A program made the translations under genes and the position numbers. DNA of 64,000 bases from Glandiceps talaboti (taxonomy: Eukaryota; Hemichordata; Enteropneusta; Spengelidae), in contig NC_135563.1 in assembly GCF_964340395.1 (NCBI RefSeq), positions 15,156,151 through 15,220,150 on the forward strand, read 5' to 3'. Positions 37,746 to 50,660 of the stretch are shown here, piece by piece (positions within the stretch are counted from its first letter, which is position 1; every line of letters starts with the position of its first letter). The notes under the pieces were generated by a model. The model had not been told where the DNA came from. It saw only the letters and a program-made list of their open reading frames with translations, and ran no database searches.

Positions 37746-38474
37746 TGACGTAAGTGTTGAACAGCTCATGGGACTAATAACACGCAAGTTTTAAACTTTT
37801 CAGTGCCATCTCATCTAAAGAGATACGAGAGTGAGCAAACTTTCTAGTTCTGTTCCTCACTTCTTGGCACAGGGATTCTGAAGACAAATTAAGTTCCAAA
37901 CACCGTGCAATTTTTCTGACAATAAATCATAAATATGACAGTAGATTTTTTGATATTAAAAGTTGTGAAGTTGTAGACATGCCGAGTTGGATGATAAATG
38001 GAACCATAACACCTTGTGTGTTAATTCTCACATACTTACCACTCTGTTTCCTAATTATACACTGACAAGTTACTGATACCGACATAATTCGGCTAATTTC
38101 CGTAAATTTTTATACATGTCAAAAACTAATATACTATGTACAGTTATAGCTAGTTGGAGTGGGTATACAAGCTATTAATCGTACAATACATACATGGCAT
38201 TATTTCACTCTGAATAATTTATGAAATAGCTGATATCAAATCATGATTTACAATTTTCTGCAATATGAAATATATGAAGGCTGTCCATGCCATGCATATA
38301 AATTAACTTAGTGAATTTTAGATGTCTATTTTTAGATTTACACCATATTTCTGCTTAGCCTTGACAAAACAGTGGAAAGCCGGTATCTATACTACTTACA
38401 ACTTACAAGTACAGAACAATAACAAAAAACTACTTTTTGATCCAGAATTCAGTCAATCCTTGCAGAATATACCG

Positions 38475-39372
38475 TAAACCAACAAAGGTAAGCCTGCCAA
38501 GTAGTGAAATGTTTTGCGCAAATCATGAAGTTATCATGTTTCTATGACGATGCTCCCTTTTTTATAACGATGACAAGTTCTGTCTTGTAAATTGCATTCT
38601 AGATCGTTCTTTTTATAACAAACATAGGAAAACCTACAAATTGATCAAGTGTTCCATATATGTTATACTTACACTGCTGGCCGGACTAGTCCACTTTTTT
38701 CAAGGGTGACAAGGTGTACATGTATTGGGTAACTTTTAGTCTAATTTCTTTATATAACAAACATACGTACACCAATAAATTGGTGAAATGTTTTGTACAA
38801 GTCAATTATTTCGAACATTCCTACAACAATACCCCCTTATTTACAGATAACAAGTTATTTGATGTAAATTTTATACTAGAATAAGCTATTTAACTAACAC
38901 AGTTAGTTATTTCATTGCAAAAACTACATCTCCCTTTTTTTGCCAGCCATAAGTTATACCTTGTAAAGTCTATTCTTGAATAAGCTTTTTAAAAATAAAC
39001 ATTGGTAACCCTGCAAATTGGTGAAATGTTTTATGTTATAAAATATTAGGTAGAATTTTATTTATTTATTTTCCACAAACAAGTTGTATCTTGCAAATTT
39101 TAATAATCATATTCTAGTTTACAGTTTTTTTTAGTATAACAAAAAGGGTTTGCCTATAAAAAAAAATGTCAAACATTAAGTAGGACAATACAATATTTTT
39201 TATAAGTGACAAGTTATATACAGTAAATTTTAATGTTTATTCTACATTAAGCTTTTTATAACAAACATGGGACTGCCTTCAAACTTGTGAAATGTTGTGT
39301 TTATCAAATAATGGAAGTCCGTTTTTTATAAACGACAAGTTATATCTTGTACAGTCTACACAACATTGTTTT
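38475..39372. repeat. decayed satellite of about 130 bp, seven units
   Basis: Unit starts lie near 38475, 38611, 38749, 38888, 38987, 39125 and 39253, so lengths are 99-139 bp. Shared landmarks in order are TTTTTATAACAAACAT, then a CCTNCAAATTGGTGAAATG block, a TCCC-poly(T) stretch, and GACAAGTTATATCTTGTAAA, then TTNTATTCTNNAATAAGCTT. Units are heavily diverged and the fourth is deleted internally. The array is old. Confidence 0.8.
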
Positions 39373-40807
39373 TTTCCACTGCTTCCGCCAGTGTTGTATT
39401 TAAAACAAATAGAATCTTGTAAATTTCACCAAACTGGCCCTGAAATGTACATAACACAATATACACCCAGTCATGCCGAAACATGCTAGCAAACATATTT
39501 TCAAAGCATTTTGGTCAGCATGTTAGCTGAGTAGTATGTCATCACACATTTCACACTCCATTACAAATCTATATTTGTATTTGAAGCAGCTCTGTTGCTC
39601 CTTTTTTTCTCTCATATTTTTTGTTGTAAATTCTTGTGTCCTGTACCGTTGGCATTATCAACAGTAAACTTTCCATTTACTAGATTTGCTTAGGGTCTGA
39701 ATAATGCAGGTAATTATCAAAAAAGGTTTGTTACGAGAACCAAGGGCTGATGAAACAACTCATTTTCGCAAAAAAAAAACCTTTGCCACTTTGAAGACAT
39801 TTCAGGATTTCTTTTTGTCATATCTGGAAAGACAGTCATCATTCTAATGACAAATTGTGTATACATATCACATATCCACATCTACAAGTTCGGATATACC
39901 ACAAGAGAATTTACTAGATTCTTATCATTAATCTGAATATCGTTTGAAAAGAGTTATTGATTATTTTCACAGCCAATCCTAGTTTGGTTTTTTTCCCTGA
40001 ATACCATATAATTACACATATTCAATCCGTATGGTTGCCTTGTATGTAACGATGGGAAACACCACACAGCAGAATCCACCGTATATATGTAATTAGTATC
40101 AATACCACAAACACACAAACTTCATTTCTAGTGAGAAAATTAACGATCTTGACCTTGTAGCTTGAACCACTCCGATAAAATCCATGAGACTGCCTTTAAA
40201 CATACACCGAAATTGCACTTTTGTTTATTCAAATTAGTCACGGAATTGAGCGGTCAACGACAAGATCGTCAATTACCAATATTTGATAACTTTGTGAATT
40301 TAACAGGCTTTTAGTCGACATCACCTGCTAATGGGGGATACTGGGCTACAGGCTAACCTACAGTGTATTCTCAATGACCTAGCTGTTGATAAATTTTCAA
40401 AATGGTTTTACACCCTGTCAAAAATACACATTCTACAAAGAATTTTAAAGCCAGTGAAGAAATCTAGGTATACCCAAGGGAACAACATATCAAAAACATT
40501 TCATACTACATGACGCTATCTTTTTTTTCACCAATACTTGCAATTCCCAGAGGATGACATCGAGATCTCATAATAAATATAGAATGAATACATGTCACCC
40601 ACACTATATGCTGCTGCAAGTTTTTCTTTAATACTTCTTAATGCTGGAAAGCTTTTAGTTTTTTATTTACATTTTTTCCCATACTGTGGGATTTACATTC
40701 AGAACAATCTAATCTAATCTATACCTTTGGCAGTTCCACTAAAGAGCCGACATCTCTTACGCCGTAGAAGCTCATGAAGCTAAATTTAAATTCATTTGAA
40801 TGTGTAA
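39373..40807. other. noncoding AT-rich sequence
   Basis: No exon, RNA gene or repeat array was recognised on either strand. Confidence 0.4.
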
Positions 40808-40870
40808 GTGTGTGTGTGTGTGTGTTTGTTTGTGTGTATGTGTGTGTGTATGTGTGTGTGTGTGTGTGTA

Positions 40871-40931
<61 letters not shown>

Positions 40932-40944
40932 TGGGGGGGGGGGG
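40808..40944. repeat. interrupted (GT)n ending in poly(G)12
   Basis: GT repeats broken by GTTT, GTAT and GTCT variants are followed by a pure GT run from about 40876 to 40931 and then twelve G. Confidence 0.94.
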
Positions 40945-41275
40945 TGTATTCAGCTCATTTCAATGACTGAATTCCTGTTTTCAATTACCAAAAACTAGAT
41001 TTTTTTTTCCAACAAATACAGCTTGTTAAATAATATTGCTATATTCTCTATTTTCCCAAATCACTTTTACCTCTGTGTTGGTATGATGATAAACACAAAA
41101 TGAAAATTATTCCAGCACAGTGAAAACTACTTCTACATCTATAAGAGACATTTGTTGGTCATGGAAAAAGTTTTACATAACTCTTTTATTTTGATCAGAT
41201 AATAGTCTACATTTCCATTTGTATGTTCTATAAGTATGAAAAGTCCACATTGCAATATGACTTTTCTAGTTGAAA

Positions 41276-41276
<1 letters not shown>

Positions 41277-41332
<56 letters not shown>
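41277..41332. repeat. (GT)27 microsatellite
   Basis: Pure GT dinucleotide run of about 54 bp ending at GTGCATCAGG. The sequence after it (41480-41530) contains two copies of GCCATATTGGAT about 27 bp apart. Confidence 0.95.
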
Positions 41333-41333
<1 letters not shown>

Positions 41334-41995
41334 ATCAGGGACAAAATTCCCTAAAAATAAAAGTTCTTCACATTTGCTCCAAACTTTACCATATGAAAGC
41401 TTGTTCCTGGTTCTTTTAAAATAATAAAAGAAATCCGATGGTTCCCTATCTTGTTTACTTTCCCATAGAGTAAATACAGTATCCGGTGGCCATATTGGAT
41501 TTGGCAGCCATATTGGATTCTAACATGGCTACTTCTTTGGCCTTTACTCACAAATTTATACAAAGAATCTGGATTTTGTTTATTGATTTTTATTGTCTCG
41601 CTATTATCGTTATTATTGTTTGTACACAAATAACTACAAGTTGCGAAAAACGGAATTAACTTAGAAAAGATTAGTGTTTTCTTGAACAAAGTAACAGCAA
41701 AAAGGTTAACGAGTATATTTCCAAGACACACTGTACGTTAATCAAATGATTTTCACTTTCTGGACTCAACCTAACAAAATTCTACACCACAGATTTCTTT
41801 CTTGGTTGATGACTTACAGAAAACAACTTCTCTAGAAGATGCAACAGTGATCATATCACCAGACAACATTTTAATCAATATGGAACAAAAACAAACCATA
41901 TCGTCTTCTAAGAAACTGTTCAGAAAGCCAATCACTTTCAATACTTGTACCAATTATTGTCAGATTCCATAGACTAAGCTTATTTTTCACTAATC

Positions 41996-42242
41996 TGATT
42001 TTGATCAAAATATCACCAGAGGTCTATTTTTCTTGAATTTTTTCTCAAAACAATATCTTTTCTGTCAAATTTGGAAATTATCTTCACACGCTACTTCTTT
42101 TTGGCCCTTAGTTTGACTGTTTTTTATCAAAATATTGCCAAATATTCATTTTTCTCTTGTAAGTTTTTCTTGATACATTTCTTTTCCCTCAAATTTGAAA
42201 ATTTTCTTTACATATTACTTCTTTAGTGCCCTTACTTTGTCA
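41996..42242. repeat. 122-bp imperfect tandem duplication
   Basis: ATCAAAATAT at 42004 and 42126 begin two colinear copies. Both then carry ATTTTTCT, TTTTTCT..A, CAAATTTGGAAATTATCTT or CAAATTTGAAAATTTTCTT, and TACTTCTTT..GCCCTTA. T-richness inflates similarity, but the order of landmarks is unmistakable. A partial third copy may follow. Confidence 0.7.
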
Positions 42243-45200
42243 AACTTGTTTGCATTTTTCTTTCCTTTTCAATGTTATACAAATTTATTCACCTCTTTCC
42301 TCAACCTTTTTTTTTCACTTTCTCAGTTCTTTCTATGTCTACTATATAGTTTCATGTGAAAATCCCCCACATAATTTCATGCTTTTTTTATTTTGTTATA
42401 CCTTTCTTCCATCTTGCATATTTCTCAAATTATTACTTTTCGATTTTTCCCATTTCCAGAATTTAAAACATCAGCTTTCCTTCATCCACTTTCCTTTATC
42501 CTTCGTTATCATATAGGTTATTATAATAATGACATGCTTATTGCCGCATCAATAAACGCGTATTTCTAAAACCATATAATACGCCCGTGTCTATTCCTCT
42601 CACGGTCGTCCTTCATAAAGAAACACATAAAGGTAGATGAACGTTGCTGTATAACACACAGCTGTAGGCATTTTTATCTCAGAGTCACGCTGTCTAATTT
42701 TATGATATCCCTGGTGAACTTGGCTACTGATGATTGACAGTTGATATAACGTATGTACATTTCACAAATGTTGGCATCAGTGTATGTAACAGCTATTTCT
42801 TTCTACACAATAGGATATGAATAAACTGTCACATCAACAATAAATGAACTGATTCTATTCAAAGATCAAACATTAATTATATGAAACTAAGAAGACAGCG
42901 TGTCTTCTTTGCTGTCTCTCTTAGACAATAGCAGTGACACGAAATTTACAGCCTCGGTGGTAGCTATCTCTGAGTCTAAATATTATCACCATAATCCTTC
43001 AATCTGATGTACTTTTACAAGGCTTTGGCACTCCTCGGGAATTACTTTAGAAGGAATTGACTTGCCTAGTCTCCAGTGACTAGTTAGAATGCACATATCA
43101 CAATGCCTTTCACCTGCTCCACAACATGGAAGGGACATCACTTTTCATTTCCGCACATCCATCCACAGTATTTCTGTGCACGGCTTGCGTACACGTAAAG
43201 ATATTTACGTCTATGCCCTAGGCAATGCTCTCTCTTCAATTTTCCATGCCTTTATTAGACTCTCTTTTTTAACACACTTGGTCATCATAAAATCTCTCAT
43301 TGTTCACCAATGTTTTCTTAATGCCCTCTCCGCTCAAAGGCCTGCATTTATTTATCTATATACACACAAAATATTTGCAAATTTTCATTCTTTTGTCAAC
43401 CACATATTTAACAGCTGAGCATCATAAAATGCAGCCCTGCTCACCATCTTCCATCAACCATTGTTAATTACAATAATTTGTGTTCACTTAGAGAGACACC
43501 GGTGTCCCCACACTAATTATTTATTAATATCAAACTACTGCTCACTTCAATTCAATAATCAACCATTTTAATATTCCAATTTTTTTCTTCACATGATCAG
43601 CAGACGATGTGTGGTCTATTCAGTGAAGCAATATAACAATTTGTGTTATTATTCATTTACGAGGTAAAAATTAAAAATGTTGTCACTCGTTTTCCTCATC
43701 ATACCAATAAAATTTTCCTTGTGTTTTAACACAAAAGTTGCTTTTAAAAAAATCATGTAAGGAACAGAAATCAATTTATATGGAGACACGTTACTTTGAC
43801 TGACTACGACAGGAGAACCAGTTTTCCATATCACTAGCCGTAGTTTTCCATCATAAATCATTGTCGGGATCAGAAATGACACATCGCTGACATTCTGACA
43901 TGAGAGATAAACTGGTTCAGAATTGCTTGAAATGAACTGTCACAGGAACGAAGCATTCCCATTTGGTTGGGTCCATTTTATAATTGAATATAGCTTGGTG
44001 ACTACCAGGGTGACATCTATGATAAATTAACTTTTCACGCTTTCCCTGACACCTGACAATGTCAATTTCACCTGTACTTCTTCACATTAAAAGTAGATGA
44101 TGACAGAAATATGGCTTCCGTTGATACCACAACCACACCACCACAACGCACTTTTCCAGTTGGCAGACAACATCAGCAAAAACATCAATTTTCCTGCTCG
44201 CGCAAGCCTAGTGTATATAAATTTCCATTCTGTATAGGACGCCACATATAAGGCATCATCTTTTCAGTGGTTTGTCAGTCAACAACATTACCATTCTTTC
44301 CTTGCGTAGAGGAAACTCTTCCAATTGACACGTTGCTATGACAGCAACACAACACACAGCGACAGACAATGTAAGCAGACAGCATGTCATTTTTGGAACT
44401 GCTCTGCTGCCATCATTTTCTTATTCATATGCAAAATAACAAATGTGAAGATGATGACATCAGTAAGTACATCTTGTGTGTTTTAAACAGTTCACCACAT
44501 CTTGTAGATTTTTTGACTGTTTGCACAGAACTTGACATGTTTTGAACTTTTTCTGTCGACAATAAGTATACCCACTTAGGCATTCACTATCACAAAGATG
44601 ATGCCACAGCATTTCATCATTTACTAAAAGGACACGTTTTCTTCAAATTTTCCCCAGAAAAAAGTCAAAATTCTGAAAATTTTATGAAACTTGGGAATTA
44701 ATGAGTCACGATTTCCTAAAAAGTACATGTTTATTATCAAATCTTCATGTGAAATCAGAAATTTATGAAAATTTTAATAAAACGTGTTAGACTGAATAAT
44801 TGCAGATTACTGTTGACCAAAAATTCTCACATTGAAATAAGTTCACAGAACTTTACTGACATATTTCAACCATTTTCAGTATTTCGACATCAGTTGTGGC
44901 AGTTTTTCATTTCATTTCACCGACAGTGCTACATCTTTTCTTGGATGAGAAGTGAATTGGGTCCAGTGTATATTTGATATTTTCACCATTACACAGGTCA
45001 TTTCAACCGGCATACTTCTTAAATAAGCTTTTCACTTGACATAGTACAAACAAAAATATGACAATAATCTATTTATAAAACTGCTATGAAATAAATGAAT
45101 ATTATTTCTCACTTATGAAAGACGTACTTTACTTGTAATATCAATCTTTCTAAAGAATGAACAACACTGCACAATCTGATTCACAAAGGGTGTCGTGATA

Positions 45201-45703
45201 TCCTCCGATTGCTTTTTTACAAAGATGGTCTCTCAGACAAAAAAACATAACAAAATATAATGTGACAATTTTTCATCGATCTCCCCTCTTGGGAAACTGG
45301 TCTAATCAGATAATCATGAAAAATAATTATTTATTCATATCTGTTATCCTAGTTTTGTGCTTTTTCCTTCCTCTACGTATGGTGTACAAGATTGCCCTAG
45401 AGGCTAGGAAAAAGATAAGCATATTAAATCAAAAAATTAATAATTGAAGTGCCAGTTTTCTTCCTTTGTATCCTTGTAATGAAGATTACTTATCTGGCAC
45501 CACAAGACCAAGCGGCCATTTTGTTTATTCAAATGATACAAAATCTTAGAATGCTTGTATGTCTTTCCTTTATAGAACTTGTTCTGTGATTAGTCAATCC
45601 CAACTGCAGCTGGTCTATGATTGGTTGATCAAGTGAGGATAATATGCAAATATTCCTCATTTGCATACATGAGGAACTATACAGACATTACAGAGGCAGA
45701 AGC
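42243..45703. other. noncoding AT-rich sequence
   Basis: No exon, RNA gene or repeat array was recognised. Plus-strand frames at 42226-42516 and 43089-43418 lie in T-rich or neutral sequence without splice signals and resemble no known protein. Confidence 0.4.
45630..45670. promoter_or_regulatory. inverted CCAAT box plus paired octamers
   Basis: GATTGGTTGATC (about 45629) is followed by ATGCAAAT (45644-45651) and ATTTGCAT (45659-45666), which face each other across TTCCTC. Facing octamers can bind POU-domain dimers. No exon is attached, so a regulatory role is only possible. Confidence 0.35.
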
Positions 45704-45931
45704 ACATACATACATACATACATACATACATACATACATACATACATACATACATACATACATACATACATACATACATACATACATACATACATACATA
45801 CATACATACATACATACATACATACATACATACATACATACATACATACATACATACATACATACATACATACATACATACATACATACATACATACATA
45901 CATACATACATACATACATACATACATACAT
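45704..45931. repeat. (CATA)57 microsatellite
   Basis: An essentially perfect run of ACAT tetranucleotides about 228 bp long, ending in ACATTCAGACAC. It is the longest uninterrupted simple repeat in the window. It starts 40 bp after a pair of octamer motifs. The perfect array implies recent expansion and probable length polymorphism. Confidence 0.97.
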
Positions 45932-47708
45932 TCAGACACAAACATACAGACAGACACACACACATAATCATACTACCAGAAACACAATATACATGGCACT
46001 TACAAACACACATAGAGATGGACAGACAAATATGATTTTGTCATCATCATCATACACACTGGAAATGAGAATAGACGACAGCATGACATATTATCAAGAC
46101 ATTAATTGGCAATCAGCCAATTTCAAGGTACTATGAAATGCAAACAACAGAACCAATAATTCATGTCTTAGGGAGGCAGTCACCATGGCGATCATTCTAA
46201 TGTAATCTTTCTCCCTCCATCTTGTTTCTTAGCCTAACAATTCCCTTGAAAAGTTTGTGTTCTTTCTCTTTCATCTCTCATTTCCAGATTGATATCGAGT
46301 CCATTCACCAATGACACAGGAAACCTGTATACCTAAACCCTCTGAAGTATTTTATCATTACTATAAGGAGAAAGCAAGACAAATAATTGGCGTAGTCAAT
46401 GATTAATTTCCGATGAGGTTTTTTGTTAGTGTAGCTCAATTTCAGCTATCTGGCTTTGAAGTAGAAGTTTGGTGAAATGAAACCCCCAGCTGATACGCCA
46501 AGACTCATACTTTACCATTCACTACAATTAAGTTGGTCAATAAAACATAAAACCTCTCTGTGATCAATGTCTTCCATAAATGTAAATGGTTTATGAATAT
46601 CAATATTGGAATTAGAGTATCCATGACCAAACTGCCCATCACTATCATTATGATCACGCACAAAGCGTTGAAATGCTATCCCAGAAACGGAAACGCAGAG
46701 CTAGCTGCAGTTATTGAATAATGCAAGGCTGATACTGAACACACAGGGACTGACAGTTGACAAACGATACCCTTTATATAACCCTCCCTTCTGGCTTGCA
46801 ACTTTGAAACACGCACTGCATCTGATCATACCACCATCAGTACTATATTCGACACACACGATATAATTTCAAAAGTGAAAATTTGAAGTGAAAAAAAAAA
46901 TATACCTGAACCAGTAAGTAATTCTAACAAATTCTCAAGGTATAGAAAGTACACATGTTGTTGATACATACTTAATCATTTTGATGGCAAAAATATAAAA
47001 CGTTTAACCGATACTGATTCTATTTATGTTCATTTCTGTTATTTGAAAGTTTTCTTACTTATTCCTGGTTTTCCTAACTTGTAGGTTTTCGATTACAAAC
47101 TACCCTGGTAGAAAGAATAACATATTGTGTGAAGTTAGTCAGGATGCAAATGTGAGTGCAGGTGTAAATTGTAATGATACTGTATAGGAACTAGACTAGT
47201 GAACAGTATGATGGCATTAAGAACAAGCCCGGTGGGATATATACTGTATCGTAACCTTTCAAAAGTGAATTTTGTTATAATGGACACTGTTACGATAAAC
47301 ACTATTTCATACATGAAATATGAATTCCAATTCTCTGTACATGCAATAGCATATTACCTCATGCTAGAGGGTCAAAACAGAACAAGACGATTGACTTATT
47401 CTCAGTCCCTGTAATAACATTTACCTCATGTTAGAGAGCCAACCTAGAACAAGGAGGTCGACTTATTCTCACGCACACCTATACGTTTGCATGTAAACCG
47501 CATGGAACGGAAGTTATGGTATTGACCAAGAAATCAAACGTTTGTTATTTTAATGATGTGCCTAGGCAGTAATATTCTATTTCAAGTTCTTAGAATTACA
47601 TACATACTTACTTACTTAACTATGACTTACACTTTGCTTTATCATTAGAAATTCCCCAAACAAACGTAACGATTTATGTACTATCTACCTCAGCTAATAT
47701 ATGATTTC
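45932..47708. other. noncoding AT-rich sequence
   Basis: No exon, RNA gene or repeat array was recognised. There is one octamer at 47144. Confidence 0.4.
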
Positions 47709-48035
47709 TCAACTCAAGGTGGGAGTTGTTATTTCTGACTATCATTTATTATGTATGTGGAAAGGTGAAGACTCGTAAGAACTGAAAGATATTTTCTGAC
47801 TACTCCTTTGTATGTATGACCTCAGGTCAAGGTGGAAAGGTCAAGACTAGTGAGAACTGAAAGATATTTTCTGACTACCCCTCTGTATGTATGATCTCAC
47901 AAGGTCAAAGTGGAAAGGTCAAGAGTCCTGAGGATAACTGTTACTTTCTGAATACATTTGTTTGTTTGTGTATATGGCCTCAAAATGTCAAAATTCAAAA
48001 CTCAGGGCAGCTGAGGAGAACTCTTGTTTTCTGGT
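47709..48035. repeat. tandem repeat of about 76 bp with AGGTCA half-sites
   Basis: Clear units begin with TGGAAAGGT at 47758, 47833 and 47911, with decayed flanking units before and after. Shared landmarks are TGGAAAGGTCAAGACT, then GAGAACTGAAAGATATTTTC, then TGTATGTATGACCTC, then AGGTCAAGG. Each junction brings two AGGTCA-type nuclear-receptor half-sites close together (AGGTCAAGGTGGAAAGGTCA in one unit). Use by nuclear receptors is inference. Confidence 0.8.
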
Positions 48036-49751
48036 TAAAAACTGTCAGTGAAAACAGTAATATTGCAACTCCATATTTTTCAATGTGTTTCAAAGGATTT
48101 TACTGGGTAATAGGTTTCACCTGTTATTTCTTGAAATGACTGCAATCAATTCACATTATGTATTCTTTTATGGTACAGAATTCGTACAACTCTATCATTT
48201 TGATTGTTGTGGGAGGGGGGGGGGGTGTTGTGTTACACTTTCAATAAAAACAAATTTAACTTGCATCTTACAACATTTCAATATCAACACTGAAACCATA
48301 AAACCAATCACATCCATGTTTTGATAATTTTCAAAAATAATACCAACCCTGTCATTACAAACATTCCGTACTCCAGTATACAGTTATAGTTACTTTCTGT
48401 TAACTATTTTGCAGACAAGGAAACTCTTAAATCTTTTTCAAGGTAAGTCTGTGATCTTGGCAAACAACAAATCAGGACCATCAAACATACCGTAAAAGTA
48501 CCTTTTATCTATGTGATGTCATCAGGGACTTCCTTGTTAACTTTTACTTTTCTTCTTTCTTGGACAGCTGGTTGTTCATGTGAACTTGGACGGTGTTGTT
48601 TCACAATTACATCAGTGAATGTTGCTTTACTTACTAGTAAAGTCATCCAATGTGGTCAGACAGCTGGTTACCTGACTAAATTCAATTTTGTTTCTCTGTG
48701 GTTTTTTTTTAGTTGGACTGACATGTTGAGTGTCTCCCTGTAGAGTATTTTACCTATCACTTCTCTTGGCTTTCAAGACTATTTGACTACATCTAGTGTT
48801 CAAGTGTCTACTACTCATGTAGAACAATTTCAAACTCCTTCAAAGTTCTTCTAACAACTATATTGCTGAAACTTCAAAGAAATCAGCATAATAAAATGTT
48901 AATTTGTGAATCACTAAATACCCAATTTTCATCAGGCTTTTCTGACAAATTTTCAAAATTTACACCTTGATAGATCTTAAATCTACATTGCCCAGAGACT
49001 TGTCTATCCAACTTGACATACAGATATGTTCTGGTGAACGTCATTAGCCAACCAAGTCTCTCAGCTAAGCTCTAAACACCCTACATTTTTCAAATCAGCT
49101 AGGTAGCCAGACGTGTCTCTGGGCTATGATCAACAGAACCTACATTTTCAAACAACTTACACTTTCAAAGATCTACACAACCAACATATTTCTAAGTAAA
49201 ATCATACACAACCATTCTCAGATTACATATGGTAATCTGAACTCAATATCACACTAAAATAATAACAGTACTAATGTTGAAATGTCATTATGTTACTTGT
49301 CTAATCCCAATCACACGATGTACAAAATGTACACATCTCACACCTACTTTCTTGGAGTATCTATATCTCCTGTTTCATGATGAAAATCCTTTCCATGCAC
49401 AGAATATTCACTATGCTGTCAGTGCTTTACTAAGGTGAATAAGGTAAGTAGACAAGTGGGTAACACCTACTGGACTACCCCTGGGACTTACCGAACAAAA
49501 TTATGTCGTCAGTTTTTGGTACGGTTGGTAGTTATCACAAGGTAAGTAAGAAGGTAAAAATCTATCAGAGTTCCTCAGTCTTCATTCACCAAACAATAAC
49601 GATACAATGTATGGAAATTTATGCAGTTTTAAGTGACTCCTAGCCTAGAGACTGGTCATTTGGCTTTCAAAGGAAGTAGGAGGATCTCTAGATTTGAAAT
49701 CCAACAACCTGTTTGGGACTACCTGGACATCCCCCCATCCCACCCCCACCC
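48036..49751. other. noncoding sequence with a possible plus-strand microexon
   Basis: No confident exon. A 28-bp stretch at 48415-48442 is framed by a good acceptor (CTATTTTGCAG) and a consensus donor (GTAAGTCT); see findings. Poly(G) with one A is at 48211-48225. Confidence 0.35.
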
Positions 49752-49815
49752 CCTTTATTTTCTTTTTATTTTTTTTATTTTTTTTTTATTTTTTTTGGGG
49801 GGGAGGGGGGGGGGG
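49752..49815 (+). repeat. T-rich tract abutting poly(G)
   Basis: A run of T with scattered A and C (49754-49796) passes directly into G7-A-G11 (49797-49815). This is low-complexity sequence. Confidence 0.9.
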
Positions 49816-50360
49816 TGATTACCCCAGGTTTACCACACCTCCCATACAAGAAAGCAAAGGATTACATGTATGCTACACTACCTTCAACTCAATGTTGTTG
49901 TTTTCTGAAGACATTTGCCAAGCCAACACACATTAATTCCTCTTTCCATGAAATATTGGTGATAATAAAGATCTACTTTCTACAATTATACAAGATCTCT
50001 ATCAAGAAGAAAACTACATATAAATGCATCTTCACTAGCTTTTTAATACAAATTTGATCAGAACGAATGCATGTTCAAGGTTCTTCCCAGAAACGTGGAC
50101 CAATATCTAATATTTTCAAAGCCAGGAGACAGAACCTACTAGTACACACTTCAATATCTATAAAAGTGGTTAGTCTCTGTCATAAGTTTTTTTTACCGAC
50201 ATACTTGCTTGCCATTAAATATCCTGTATACATCTCTTACCTCTAATATTTGACAATTTCTTATCAAAACTTAATGAATAAACATCACTGTCTCCAGCAT
50301 TGTAATCGTCTCTATCGCTTCCTGTATAACAGTGACTGTGAATCGGTAAGAGCAATATGC

Positions 50361-50660
50361 TTGTCTGTCTGCCTGTCTGTCTGTCTGTCTGTCTCTGTCA
50401 GGTCATGCCCGTCTGTCTGTCTGTCTATCTGTCTGTCTATGCTTGTCAGGTCATGCCAGTCTTTCTGTCTGTCTGTCTGTCTATGCCTGTCAGGTCATGC
50501 CTGTCTGTATGATGCTGTCTGTCTCAGCTTATGCCTGTCTGTCTGTGTCTGATCATGCCTGTCTGTCTGTCTGTCATCTGCATGTCAATAAGATCATGCC
50601 TGCCTACCTGTCTGTCTGCATGTATGATAATGCATGCCTGCCTGCCTGTCTCCCTTTCTA
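50361..50660. repeat. (GTCT)n array with interspersed CAGGTCATGCC blocks
   Basis: Short GTCT runs are separated every 40-50 bp by CAGGTCATGCC or variants such as GATCATGCC (near 50399, 50448, 50489, 50550 and 50591). The structure is therefore a minisatellite made of microsatellite segments. Open frames of CLSVCLSV type are repeat products. Confidence 0.9.

Noticed and set aside
45621-46136. 171-codon frame of THTYIHTY repeats
   Set aside because: Pure translation of the (CATA)n array; equally long frames occur on the opposite strand.
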